Below are positions 9,016 through 16,791 of a stretch of 48,859 bases of DNA, piece by piece. Numbering within the stretch: the first letter of the stretch is position 1; each line of letters begins with the position of its first letter. The stretch lies in assembly GCA_947455205.1 (NCBI GenBank), contig CANGNF010000038.1:1-48859 (forward strand), read 5' to 3'. This stretch comes from Acetobacteraceae bacterium. GTDB taxonomy: Bacteria; Pseudomonadota; Alphaproteobacteria; Acetobacterales; Acetobacteraceae. The notes below the pieces were generated by a model. It made no database searches, was not told the DNA's origin, and saw only the letters and a program-made list of their open reading frames with translations. Made by a program: the position numbers and the translations under genes.

Positions 9016-10425
9016 TCAGAACTGGAAGTAGATGAACGGGGCCACGCCGACCGGCCCCAGGGTCAGGATCAGCAGCAGCGCCAGGCCGAAGGCCAGGCCA
9101 TAGGCCGGCGCCGGCACGCGGCGCAGCGCCTGCTCCAGCCGCTCGGTCCAGTCGCCGGGCACCAGGTGCAGCGCCAGCGCCGCCGCCACCAGCGCCGCCA
9201 GCTTCAGCGTCACCGTCATCGCCTCGCCCCCCGTGGCCATGGCCGCCAGCAGCCCGCCGGCGGTCGCCAGGTCCGGCGCGCGGAACAGCACCCAACCCAG
9301 GCAGACCACGTGGAAGGTCAGCGCCACGCCCAGCCAGTGCCGCCAGCCTGGCTTCGCGCCGCGCCAGCCCAGCCAACGTTCCAGCACCAGCCCGCCGCCA
9401 TGCAGCGCGCCCCAGGCAATGAAGCGCCAGGCCGCGCCATGCCACAGCCCGCCCAGCACCATGGTCAGCATCAGGTTGCGCCGGGTCAGCCATTCCCCGC
9501 CACGCGAGCCGCCCAACGGGATGAACAGGTAGTCGCGCAGCCAGGAACTGAGAGAAATGTGCCAGCGGCGCCAGAACTCGGACAGGCTGGCGGCGCGGTA
9601 GGGTTGGTCGAAATTACGCGGGAAGTGGTAGCCCAGCAGCGCGGCCACGCCGATCGCCATGTCCGAATAGGCGCTGAAGTCGCAGTAGATCTGCGCGGCA
9701 TAGCCGTAGAAGGCGGCCCAGGCGTCCAGCGCGCCGGCGCCCGCGGCATCGCGATAGACCGGGTCCACCAGCTCCACCGCCAGGGTGTTGGCCAGCAGCA
9801 GCTTCTTCGCCAGCCCGCCCGCGATCAGCAACCCCGCCATGACGAAGGGAATGCGCGACCAGTCCGGGCGCTGCGCCACCTGCGGCAGGAAATGCGCCGC
9901 GCGCACGATGGGCCCGGCCGCGAGGTGCGGGAAGAAGCAGACATAGACCAGCACGTTCAGCGGGCTGCGCTCGGCCTCTGCGTCACCGCGATGCACATCC
10001 AGGATGTAGCTGAGCGCCTGGAACACGAAGAAGGAGACGCCGACCGGCAGCACCACGCCCAGCAGCGCCGGCGGCTCCGTCTCCAGCCAGGCGAAGGCGC
10101 CGCCGGCCTCGGCGATGAAGAAGTCGGCGTACTTGAAATAGGCCAGCACGCAGAGCGGCCCGGCGATGGCGCCTGGCAGCAGGCGGCGATGCTCGGTGCG
10201 CGGCAGCGCGCCCAGCACCAGGCCCATCCACCAGGCCCATAGCGCCAGGGCCAGCAGCAGCAGGCAGAAGCGGATGTCCCAGGCGGCGTAGAACACCATG
10301 CTGGCGCCCAGCAGCATGGCGCGGTCCGCCGCCGGCGCCAGCCGGAAGGCGTGGCGCACCAGCAGCCAATGCGCCGCGAAGACCACCAGGAAGAACAGCG
10401 CGAAGGCGCCGGTGGGGAACAGCAT
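9016..10425 (-). CDS. MBOAT family O-acyltransferase (AlgI-like)
   Basis: Integral membrane acyltransferase of 469 residues, with about ten hydrophobic segments. Conserved MBOAT features are present: SALI-like FQALSYILDVHRG, the CDFSAYSDMAIGVA segment, FWRRWHISLSSWLRDYLFI, and the putative catalytic histidine in GGLWHGAAWRF. AlgI-type proteins move acetyl groups from cytoplasmic donors across the membrane for O-acetylation of exopolysaccharides such as alginate or cellulose. Here it is followed by a small membrane protein and preceded on the same strand by an SGNH-type lipoprotein, so the three likely form one operon. The polysaccharide target is unknown, as no polymer synthesis genes are in the window. 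Confidence 0.93.
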   Translation of the reverse strand: MLFPTGAFALFFLVVFAAHWLLVRHAFRLAPAADRAMLLGASMVFYAAWDIRFCLLLLALALWAWWMGLVLGALPRTEHRRLLPGAIAGPLCVLAYFKYADFFIAEAGGAFAWLETEPPALLGVVLPVGVSFFVFQALSYILDVHRGDAEAERSPLNVLVYVCFFPHLAAGPIVRAAHFLPQVAQRPDWSRIPFVMAGLLIAGGLAKKLLLANTLAVELVDPVYRDAAGAGALDAWAAFYGYAAQIYCDFSAYSDMAIGVAALLGYHFPRNFDQPYRAASLSEFWRRWHISLSSWLRDYLFIPLGGSRGGEWLTRRNLMLTMVLGGLWHGAAWRFIAWGALHGGGLVLERWLGWRGAKPGWRHWLGVALTFHVVCLGWVLFRAPDLATAGGLLAAMATGGEAMTVTLKLAALVAAALALHLVPGDWTERLEQALRRVPAPAYGLAFGLALLLILTLGPVGVAPFIYFQF

Positions 10426-10461
10426 GCGGCGTGCGGCCCGGTGGTCCGTGGTGGCGGGACT

Positions 10462-10499
10462 GATTCACGCCGTGCGACGACATCGTCCCGGCGATCAGG
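10462..10499. repeat. GATTCACGC-hairpin element, divergent copy A
   Basis: Begins GATTCACGCCG and folds into a hairpin (CGCCG with CGGCG, inner GACGA with TCGTC; outer CTGAT with ATCAG). It lies in the 76-bp gap between the SGNH lipoprotein gene and the MBOAT gene. It shares the GATTCACGC head and a following stem with two better-matched copies at 19,194 and 27,866. Confidence 0.4.
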
Positions 10500-10501
10500 C
10501 C

Positions 10502-11836
10502 CTAGGTCTGGGTATTCGCCAGCGTAGCAGGGCGGATCAGGTGCTGGAACAACCTCTCGGCGCTGAGGCGATAGCCGTCGGCGGTCAGGTGGACATGGTC
10601 GTCCTGCACCAGCCGGGGGCTGGCATGGGTCAGCGCGTCCAGCGCGCAGGCGCTGCCGCCGGTTACCTCCGACCAGTCCCAGTAGCCCAGGCTTTCCGTG
10701 CGGGCGACGCGGCGCTGCGCCGCCTTCACCGCGGCCAGGCCGGGCAGCGGCTGCCAGCCGCGGCAGGCGCCGCCACCGCCGCGCAGCCGGCGGGCGGAAT
10801 CTGGGGCGCCCAGCAGCATGATCCCGCTGCGCGGCGCCAGGCGCTTCAGCGCCCGCACCCGCTCGGTCAGCATGGCTGCGTAGCTGGCCTCGGTCTGCTG
10901 CGGGTCCACCGCCTCGTTGGTGCCATAGGCCAGGATGATCAGCGCCGGCGGGCGGGTGGCCAGGTCGCCGGCCAGGATGTCCTGGTCCATGTTGCCCAGC
11001 ATATCCAGCGTGGCGCCGTTGATGCCGTGGCCCTCCACCAGCACCCCGGCGCCGCGGCGTTCCACGCCCCAGCCCAGCAGGTCCACCGGGCCGTCGCCGA
11101 CCAGTTCCACCACCACCTCGCGGTAGCGATGCGGCAGTTCCATCGGGATCGGCGCGCGGCGGCGCAGCGCCCCGGCGGCGCGCAGCTGCGGCCCGGTCTC
11201 GCCATCCAGCGCCAGGCGGAAGCTGCCGCCCTCGGGCTGCACCAGCACGTCCAGCGTGAAGCGGTCGAAGCCCTCCGGCTCCGTACTACGCAGCACCAGG
11301 CGGCTGCCGGCGCCCTGGCCGCGCAGCCGCCAACCGGCGACGCCGAACGGCCCCGGCGTGGAGGCGCGCAGCGCCGAGGCGGCCTGCCATTGCCCCTGCT
11401 GTTCCACCTGCACCTGCGGCGGCCTGGTGTAGCTGGGCGCGGCACCACCCGGCGACATCCGGCCCGGGCCGACGGCGCCGTAGCGCGCCTGGAACAGCGC
11501 CCGCAGCCGGCTGCTGAAGAAGTGCGCGGCGGTGTGGCTGTCGCCGAACTGCACCACCAGCACCGGCTGCTGCGCGCGGCCTTGCGCCAGCTGCGCCAGC
11601 GCCTGGGCCAGCGGCGCCAGCGGCTCGTTGGGGGAAGCGGTCCAGGGCAGCGTTTCCGCCGCCGGCATCACGCTCCAGTCCGGCCGCCAGGCGGCCAGTT
11701 CCGTCACCGAGCGGAAGCTGCCGGCCACCGGGGCGGCCTGGCGGCCACCGCCGGTATCGCACGCGCTCAACGCCAGGCCGAGGCCCAACTGGGAAAGCAC
11801 ATCGCGCCGGCTTCGTACCGTGGCGATGGATTTCAT
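10502..11836 (-). CDS. SGNH/GDSL-type hydrolase-like lipoprotein, probable O-acetylation partner
   Basis: 444-residue exported protein. ATG 11836 has GGAGG four bases upstream and yields a lipoprotein-like signal ending LGLALSAC, with Cys as the predicted lipidated residue. Later segments VLVVQFGDSHTAA (nucleophile block I), a central beta-rich insert, IILAYGTNEA (block III-like GxN) and DDHVHLTADGYRLSAERL (catalytic Asp-x-x-His) fit the SGNH hydrolase fold. Such proteins pair with MBOAT enzymes to place or remove acetyl groups on periplasmic polysaccharide. A hairpin-containing gap of 76 bp separates it from the MBOAT gene. It is divergent from a second SGNH gene. Confidence 0.85.
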   Translation of the reverse strand: MKSIATVRSRRDVLSQLGLGLALSACDTGGGRQAAPVAGSFRSVTELAAWRPDWSVMPAAETLPWTASPNEPLAPLAQALAQLAQGRAQQPVLVVQFGDSHTAAHFFSSRLRALFQARYGAVGPGRMSPGGAAPSYTRPPQVQVEQQGQWQAASALRASTPGPFGVAGWRLRGQGAGSRLVLRSTEPEGFDRFTLDVLVQPEGGSFRLALDGETGPQLRAAGALRRRAPIPMELPHRYREVVVELVGDGPVDLLGWGVERRGAGVLVEGHGINGATLDMLGNMDQDILAGDLATRPPALIILAYGTNEAVDPQQTEASYAAMLTERVRALKRLAPRSGIMLLGAPDSARRLRGGGGACRGWQPLPGLAAVKAAQRRVARTESLGYWDWSEVTGGSACALDALTHASPRLVQDDHVHLTADGYRLSAERLFQHLIRPATLANTQT

Positions 11837-11910
11837 ATTGCCTCCAATGCCCGAGTCTCTAACCTTTGATGAAGCGTTGTCGTATAGCGAGAGACCACGC
11901 CGATTCGCCC

Positions 11911-12690
11911 ATGACAAACACCTTAGCCCGCCGCATCGTGCTGGGAAGCTTCCTGGCCGCCCCTGCCTTGATTCGTCCCGCTGCCGCGCAGCAGGGCGAT
12001 GGCACCGCAGCCGCGCCCGGCGCCGTCACCCTGCTGTACTGCGGGGATTCGCTGGCCCAGGGGCTGTACCTGTTCACCCAGCCGCAACTGCGCCGCCGCC
12101 CCGCGCTGCGCGTGGTCAACGGTACCCGCCACGGCACCGGGCTGACACGGTCGGACGAATGGGACTGGGTGCAGGTGGCGCGCGACAACGTGGCGCGCAA
12201 CCAGCCCAACCTGATGCTGGCCTGGATCGGCGCCAACGACTTCCGCCCGCTGGTCGACCGTGGCGCCCGCGCCCGCTACCAGTTCGGCACGCCCGCCTTC
12301 GCGGAAGCCTATGGCGCCAAGGTATCGCTGATGACGCGCGACGCGCGCGAACGTGGCGTGACGGTGGCCTGGATCGGCCTGCCCAACATGCGCGACAGCG
12401 CCTTTGCCGGCGCCGCGCGCAAGCTGAACGAGATCCAGGAAGCCGCGGCACGCAATGCCGGCGCGCTGTGGGTGCCCAGCTGGGACGCCACCAGCGACAA
12501 CACCGGCCATTTCCGCCCCAGCCTGCCGGGGCCGGGCCAGACGGAACGGCGCTTCCGCGCCGATGACGGGGTGCATTTCTCCGATATCGGCTACCGCACC
12601 ATCGCCCGGCTGGCCTTCGCCAGCATCGCCGAACAACTGCCCGCCTTCACCCAGTCGCTGACCGAGGCGGCCGAGGCACTCTCGGTCTGA
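11911..12690 (+). CDS. Secreted SGNH hydrolase-type (DUF459-like) esterase
   Basis: 259-residue exported protein. ATG 11911 gives a signal peptide with twin-arginine look (LARRIVLGSFLAAPAL, cleavage near AAAQQ); an in-frame ATG at 11866 would add a polar stretch and is less likely. The SGNH blocks are clear: YCGDSLAQGL (Ser nucleophile), MLAWIGANDFRP (Asn), and DGVHFSDIGYRTIARL (Asp and His). This resembles DUF459-type SGNH proteins associated with O-acetylated polymers. It is divergent from the SGNH lipoprotein with only 74 bp between starts, so a shared promoter region is likely and the two may act on the same polymer. Confidence 0.85.
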   Translation: MTNTLARRIVLGSFLAAPALIRPAAAQQGDGTAAAPGAVTLLYCGDSLAQGLYLFTQPQLRRRPALRVVNGTRHGTGLTRSDEWDWVQVARDNVARNQPNLMLAWIGANDFRPLVDRGARARYQFGTPAFAEAYGAKVSLMTRDARERGVTVAWIGLPNMRDSAFAGAARKLNEIQEAAARNAGALWVPSWDATSDNTGHFRPSLPGPGQTERRFRADDGVHFSDIGYRTIARLAFASIAEQLPAFTQSLTEAAEALSV

Positions 12691-12793
12691 CGCCGGGCGC
12701 AGGGGCTGGCCGTGCGCCAGGCCTGCAGTATGCCGGGGCCAGGCAACGCGCGCAGTGCCGCCCCTGCATGCACCACGGCGTTGCGCGAGACGG

Positions 12794-12819
12794 TGACGCA
12801 GCACGACGCCGGTGCGTCA
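12794..12819. terminator. Possible hairpin between convergent genes
   Basis: TGACGCA (12794-12800) pairs with TGCGTCA (12813-12819) in the 154-bp gap between the convergent SGNH and lipoprotein genes. The stem is only 7 bp and there is no U-run. Nothing else coding was seen in this gap. Confidence 0.3.
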
Positions 12820-12844
12820 GACCGCCACCCGCCCGGCTTCCCGC

Positions 12845-13429
12845 TCAGCGGGCCAGGGCGGCGCGCAGGGCGGGTTTATCCAGCATGCGGTCAACGCTGG
12901 AATCCAGCATGGCCTGCGCCATCTGCCGCAACTCATCGGTGCTGGCGAGGATGCCGGAGGCGAACAACTGCACCTCGGACCGCTGGTCCACCAGGGTATC
13001 GCGGTAGACTTCCTGCCCGCTGCGCTGGTCCAGCACCACCAGGTCCAGGTCGATGCGAACGCTGCGGCGCACCAGCTGGTCGGCATCGAATTTACGGATG
13101 GTGAGCGCGACGCGATAGGGCAGCGTTGGGCCATCGGCCAGCAGGCCACGGGCCCGCAGCCCTTCGGCGAAGACGCTGGCAACCTCGTCCTTCACCGGGC
13201 GCACGGTGTCCAGGTACTTCAGCGGATTGCCGTAGCCGCCCATGATGGTGCCCAGGCGATTGGCCGTTTCGCGCCGCTGGTCCACGGCGGAGACGCTGGC
13301 AACGACAGGCGCGGCCGCCGGGGTGATGGTGGCAGGCGCGGAATAGCGCAGCGACGCATCGGTGCTGACGCAGGCACCCAACCCGAGGGCGAGCGCCAGG
13401 ACGACCAGGCGTGGGAGCATGCGCGACAT
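12845..13429 (-). CDS. Predicted outer-membrane lipoprotein (YajG-like)
   Basis: 194-residue protein starting MSRMLPRLVVLALALGLGAC, a lipoprotein signal with Cys at the lipobox. The remainder (beta-strand-rich, with VRPVKDEVASVFAEGL and YRVALTIRKFDADQL) resembles uncharacterised lipoproteins of the YajG type, which have a conserved domain that builds a peripheral outer-membrane protein. ATG 13429 is chosen because the longer reading from 13,537 lacks a signal peptide. It is transcribed alone downstream of the MFS gene, with 126 bp between. Family assignment is tentative; export as a lipoprotein is well supported. Confidence 0.75.
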   Translation of the reverse strand: MSRMLPRLVVLALALGLGACVSTDASLRYSAPATITPAAAPVVASVSAVDQRRETANRLGTIMGGYGNPLKYLDTVRPVKDEVASVFAEGLRARGLLADGPTLPYRVALTIRKFDADQLVRRSVRIDLDLVVLDQRSGQEVYRDTLVDQRSEVQLFASGILASTDELRQMAQAMLDSSVDRMLDKPALRAALAR

Positions 13430-13555
13430 GGGGAAATCTCCGGAACGGGTGGTGGTGCAGCAGGGCCGCCGCGGCACGGGCATCACCCATGCGCCACTCA
13501 CTTCTATCAGCCGGAAACTGTTCCGCAATCGGGCCACTCGCCCAGGGAGCGGATG

Positions 13556-14731
13556 CTAGACCGCCGCCCTTCTGGCATAGGCCAACGCCAGCTGGGTGCC
13601 GAGCGCCGGCACCAGCATGCAGAAGGCGGTGGCCAGGCCGCTGCCATCCTCCAGGCTGCCGGCAATCACCGTCATGACGGCGCCGGCGGCCATCTGCGTG
13701 GAGCCGACCAGGCCGGAGGCGGTGCCGGCCAGCGTCGGGCGGACACTCACCGCCGCGGCGATGGCGTTGGGCTGGGTGATGCCGTTGCCATAGGCCACCA
13801 GCACCATCGGCAGGAAGAACAGCACGATGTTGGCCGGCAGCAGCAACGGGAACAGCACCGCCAGCACCGCGCCGCCGGTGCCGATGCCCACGCCCCAGTG
13901 CAGCAGCCGCATGGTGCCGCGCCGCGCCGCCAGCCGGGCCGTGGTAAAGGCGCCGGCGCTCCAGGCGACAGAGATGAACATCAGCGCCATGGCGAAGGTG
14001 GTGGCAGCGTGGCCGAGGCCCTCCACCACCACCAGCGGCGCCCCGGCGGCGAAGGCGAAGAAGATCGAGGTGGTGCAGGCGGTGATGGCGCAATAGCCGC
14101 GGAAGGCCGGAACCCGCAGCAAGGCCAGGTGGGCGCGGATGAAGCCCTCCAGCCCCGGCATGTCCACGCGCTGCGCCAGGGTTTCCGGCAGGCGCCAATG
14201 CACCGCCAGCAGCAACGGCAGGCCGAAGGCGAAACAGGCGGCCATGGTGGCGCGCCAGCCGAACCATTCCTCCAGCAGGCTGCCCAGCAGCGGCGCCACC
14301 ATGGGCGCCACCGACATGGCGGTGGAGACGATGCCCATGACGCTGGCGGATTGTTCGCGCGACCAGGCGTCGCGGATCATGGCGCGGCCCAGCACCAGGC
14401 CAGCGCAGCCGCCCAGCGCCTGCATCACCCGCGCCACCACCAGCACCCAGGCCCAGGGTGCCACCACCGCCAGCAGGCTGCCGACCAGGTAGAACACCAA
14501 CCCTAGCGAGAGCAGCGGCTTGCGGCCGAAGCGGTCCGACAGCGGGCCATACAGCAACTGCCCGAAGGCAACGCCGATGAGGTAGATGGACAGCGTCAGC
14601 TGCGCCGTGGCGTAGGAAACCGCCAGCGCGGTGGCCAGCGCCGGCAGGCAGGGCATCAATATCTGCATGGTGAAGGGGCCAAGCCCCGTCATCGCCACCA
14701 GCAGGAAGAGAGGGGGCTTGGTCACCGGCAT
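13556..14731 (-). CDS. Bcr/CflA-type MFS drug efflux transporter
   Basis: 391-residue transporter with 12 predicted membrane segments. The MFS signature between TM2 and TM3 is GPLSDRFGRKPLL, and the Bcr/CflA-specific features LGGCAGLVLGRAMIRD (motif C-like start) and GIVSTAMSVAPMVAPLLG are present. Members export chloramphenicol-like drugs, bicyclomycin or metabolites by proton antiport. It is the last gene of a minus-strand group pyrD-HAD-MFS with gaps of 11 and 7 bp. The substrate cannot be told from sequence. Confidence 0.92.
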   Translation of the reverse strand: MPVTKPPLFLLVAMTGLGPFTMQILMPCLPALATALAVSYATAQLTLSIYLIGVAFGQLLYGPLSDRFGRKPLLSLGLVFYLVGSLLAVVAPWAWVLVVARVMQALGGCAGLVLGRAMIRDAWSREQSASVMGIVSTAMSVAPMVAPLLGSLLEEWFGWRATMAACFAFGLPLLLAVHWRLPETLAQRVDMPGLEGFIRAHLALLRVPAFRGYCAITACTTSIFFAFAAGAPLVVVEGLGHAATTFAMALMFISVAWSAGAFTTARLAARRGTMRLLHWGVGIGTGGAVLAVLFPLLLPANIVLFFLPMVLVAYGNGITQPNAIAAAVSVRPTLAGTASGLVGSTQMAAGAVMTVIAGSLEDGSGLATAFCMLVPALGTQLALAYARRAAV

Positions 14732-14738
14732 CGGCCGG

Positions 14739-15599
14739 CTACCAGCGCAGCCCCCGCACGGCGGCGCGCGGGCTCACACCCTCATGCTTCGCCTCGGCCG
14801 CCAGCTTCGCCGGGTCCGGGTTCGGGCCATGCGCGGCTTCCGCCAGGCCGGTCAGCGCCCACAGCGCATCCATCCCCGCCGCCTGGGCACCCGCCAGGTC
14901 GGTATGCGGCGTATCGCCGATGGCCAGCACGCGGCGGCGGTCGGTCAGGCCCAGCAGGTCCATCACCGGCTCGTAGATCGTGGGATCGGGCTTGCCGACC
15001 TCGAAGATGTCGTCGTGCAGCGGCTTGTAGATATCCGCCAGGGCGCCGGCGCAGATCAGCTTGTCGCCGCCGACCATCACGGCGCGGTCCGGGTTGACGC
15101 AGACCATCGGCAGCTTGTGCTTCGCGCATTCCAGCAGCGCCGGCAGGTAGCGGTCCACGCTGTGGGAGCCGCGGTCGGGGTCGGGGCCGGTGTTGAGCAG
15201 GAAGTCGGCCTCGGCCGGGGTCGCCACCAGCTCGGCCACGCCATCCTCGGCCACCGAGAGGTCGCGCTCCGGCCCGATGTGGAAGGCGCGACGACCGAGC
15301 TTGGCGAACCAGGGGTGGCTGCGGGCGTGCAGCATCATCCAGGTGGCTTCGCCGGAGGACATGATGCCGTCGTACAGGCCGCGATCCAGCCCCATGCGGT
15401 CCAGCATGCCCTGGATGAACCAGGCACGCCGCGGCGCATTGGTCAGGAAGACGATGCGCTTGCCGCGCGCCTTCAGCCGGGCCAGCGCGTCCGGCACCGG
15501 CGCGTAGGGGCGCTTGCCGTCATGCACCACGCCCCACAGGTCCAGCACGTAGCCGTCGTAGTCATCCGCCAGGCCGGCGATGCCATCCAGAATGTCCAT
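14739..15599 (-). CDS. HAD-superfamily hydrolase, subfamily IIA
   Basis: 286-residue cytoplasmic phosphatase-like protein. Motif I reads LDLWGVVHDG: the nucleophile Asp is kept but the +2 Asp of typical HADs is Trp, which I recall as characteristic of one alphaproteobacterial IIA subfamily (TIGR01459-like). Motif II FLTNAPR and the IIA cap follow; motif III/IV lie in VGKPDPTIYEP and AIGDTPHTDLAGA. It starts with ATG 15599, 11 bp after pyrD on the same strand. The substrate is unknown; co-transcription with pyrD hints at nucleotide or sugar-phosphate turnover, but this is only positional. Confidence 0.9.
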   Translation of the reverse strand: MDILDGIAGLADDYDGYVLDLWGVVHDGKRPYAPVPDALARLKARGKRIVFLTNAPRRAWFIQGMLDRMGLDRGLYDGIMSSGEATWMMLHARSHPWFAKLGRRAFHIGPERDLSVAEDGVAELVATPAEADFLLNTGPDPDRGSHSVDRYLPALLECAKHKLPMVCVNPDRAVMVGGDKLICAGALADIYKPLHDDIFEVGKPDPTIYEPVMDLLGLTDRRRVLAIGDTPHTDLAGAQAAGMDALWALTGLAEAAHGPNPDPAKLAAEAKHEGVSPRAAVRGLRW

Positions 15600-15610
15600 G
15601 CTTCGGCTCC

Positions 15611-16669
15611 TCAGGCGTCCACGCCGACGGCATCGGCCACGGTCTTGTACCCGCCGCGATGCAACAACGCAGCCAGGTCGCGCTTGATGCGCGGGATCAG
15701 CGCCGGGCCGGCATAGGCGAAGGCGCTGTACAGTTGCACCAGGCTGGCGCCGGCCTTGATCTTCGCCAGCGCCTCGGCGCCCGTGGAGATGCCGCCGACG
15801 CCGATCAGCGTCAGCCGGCCATCCGCCAGCCGATACACCCGGCGCAGCATCTCGGTGGAACGCTGGAACAATGGGGCGCCGGACAGGCCGCCGGACTCGC
15901 CACGCTTGGCGCTGCGCAGCGTGCCCGGCCGGGCGATGGTGGTGTTGGAGACGATCAGCCCGGCGACGCCATGGGCGATGCAGGCCTCCACCACCGCCGG
16001 CAGCGCGGCGTCGGCCAGGTCGGGCGCGATCTTCACGAGTATCTGCGGCGCCTTGGCCACGGCGGCGCGGGCCGGCTGCATGGCCTGGAGGATCGACGCC
16101 AACCGGCCCTCGGCCTGCAGGTCCCGCAGCCCCGGCGTGTTGGGGGAGGAGACGTTGACCACCACGTAGTCCACCAGCGGCGCCAGCGCGGTGTAGAGGG
16201 CGGGGTAGTCGCGCTCAGGGTCCGCGCCTTCCTTGTTCACGCCGATATTGGCGCCGATCGGTGCCGGCAACGGCCGGGCCAGGGCGGCCAGCCGCGCCTG
16301 GTAGGCGGCCAGCCCGGCATTGTTGAAACCAAGCCGGTTGATGACGGCGCGGTCCTCGGTCAGCCGGAAGATGCGCGGGCGCGGGTTGCCCACCTGCGGG
16401 CGCGGCGTGACGGTGCCGGCCTCGACGAAGCCGAAGCCGAGCTGGATCAGCGGGCGCACCGCGACCGCGTTCTTGTCGAAGCCGGCGGCCAGGCCGAGGG
16501 GGTTGGCGAAGCGGAGGCCGAAGGCGCTGGTGCCCAGAATCGGGTCGTCCTTCCCGCGGCCGCGCCCGCCCAGCCCCGCCGCCAGGGCGCGAAGGGCCAG
16601 GGTGTGCGCGTCCTCGGGGTCAAGGCGGCGCATGAAGGGCATCAGGGCGGAGGCGAGACCGGGGATCAT
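15611..16669 (-). CDS. pyrD: Dihydroorotate dehydrogenase (quinone), class 2
   Basis: Membrane-associated FMN enzyme oxidising dihydroorotate to orotate in pyrimidine synthesis, with quinone as acceptor. The 352-residue product from ATG 16669 (MIPGLASALMPFMRRLDPE) has the class 2 N-terminal amphipathic helices. FMN and substrate motifs include GFGFVEAGTVTPRPQ, NRLGFNNAG, VVNVSSPNTPGLR with the catalytic Ser, VSNTTI and IGVGGI. A longer start at 16,762 adds 31 low-complexity residues and is disfavoured. It heads the pyrD-HAD-MFS group and is divergent from an EamA transporter 122 bp away. Confidence 0.95.
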   Translation of the reverse strand: MIPGLASALMPFMRRLDPEDAHTLALRALAAGLGGRGRGKDDPILGTSAFGLRFANPLGLAAGFDKNAVAVRPLIQLGFGFVEAGTVTPRPQVGNPRPRIFRLTEDRAVINRLGFNNAGLAAYQARLAALARPLPAPIGANIGVNKEGADPERDYPALYTALAPLVDYVVVNVSSPNTPGLRDLQAEGRLASILQAMQPARAAVAKAPQILVKIAPDLADAALPAVVEACIAHGVAGLIVSNTTIARPGTLRSAKRGESGGLSGAPLFQRSTEMLRRVYRLADGRLTLIGVGGISTGAEALAKIKAGASLVQLYSAFAYAGPALIPRIKRDLAALLHRGGYKTVADAVGVDA

Positions 16670-16676
16670 GGCGGCG

Positions 16677-16741
16677 GTCAATGCCCCAGCCGGCGCCGGT
16701 TGGGAAGCCGCCGCGCCCGCAATTGCCCCCGTGGCATTGAC
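16677..16741. promoter_or_regulatory. Inverted repeat in pyrD/EamA divergent region
   Basis: GTCAATGCC (16677-16685) and GGCATTGAC (16733-16741) form a perfect 9-bp inverted repeat spaced by 47 bp, inside the 122-bp region between the divergent starts. The right arm overlaps TTGACT, a possible -35. It may be a looping operator or chance; no regulator is obvious nearby. Confidence 0.3.
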
Positions 16742-16791
16742 TTGCCCGGCCCAAGCAGGCACCGCAGCCGGCGAAATCGAAGGAATGCCGC

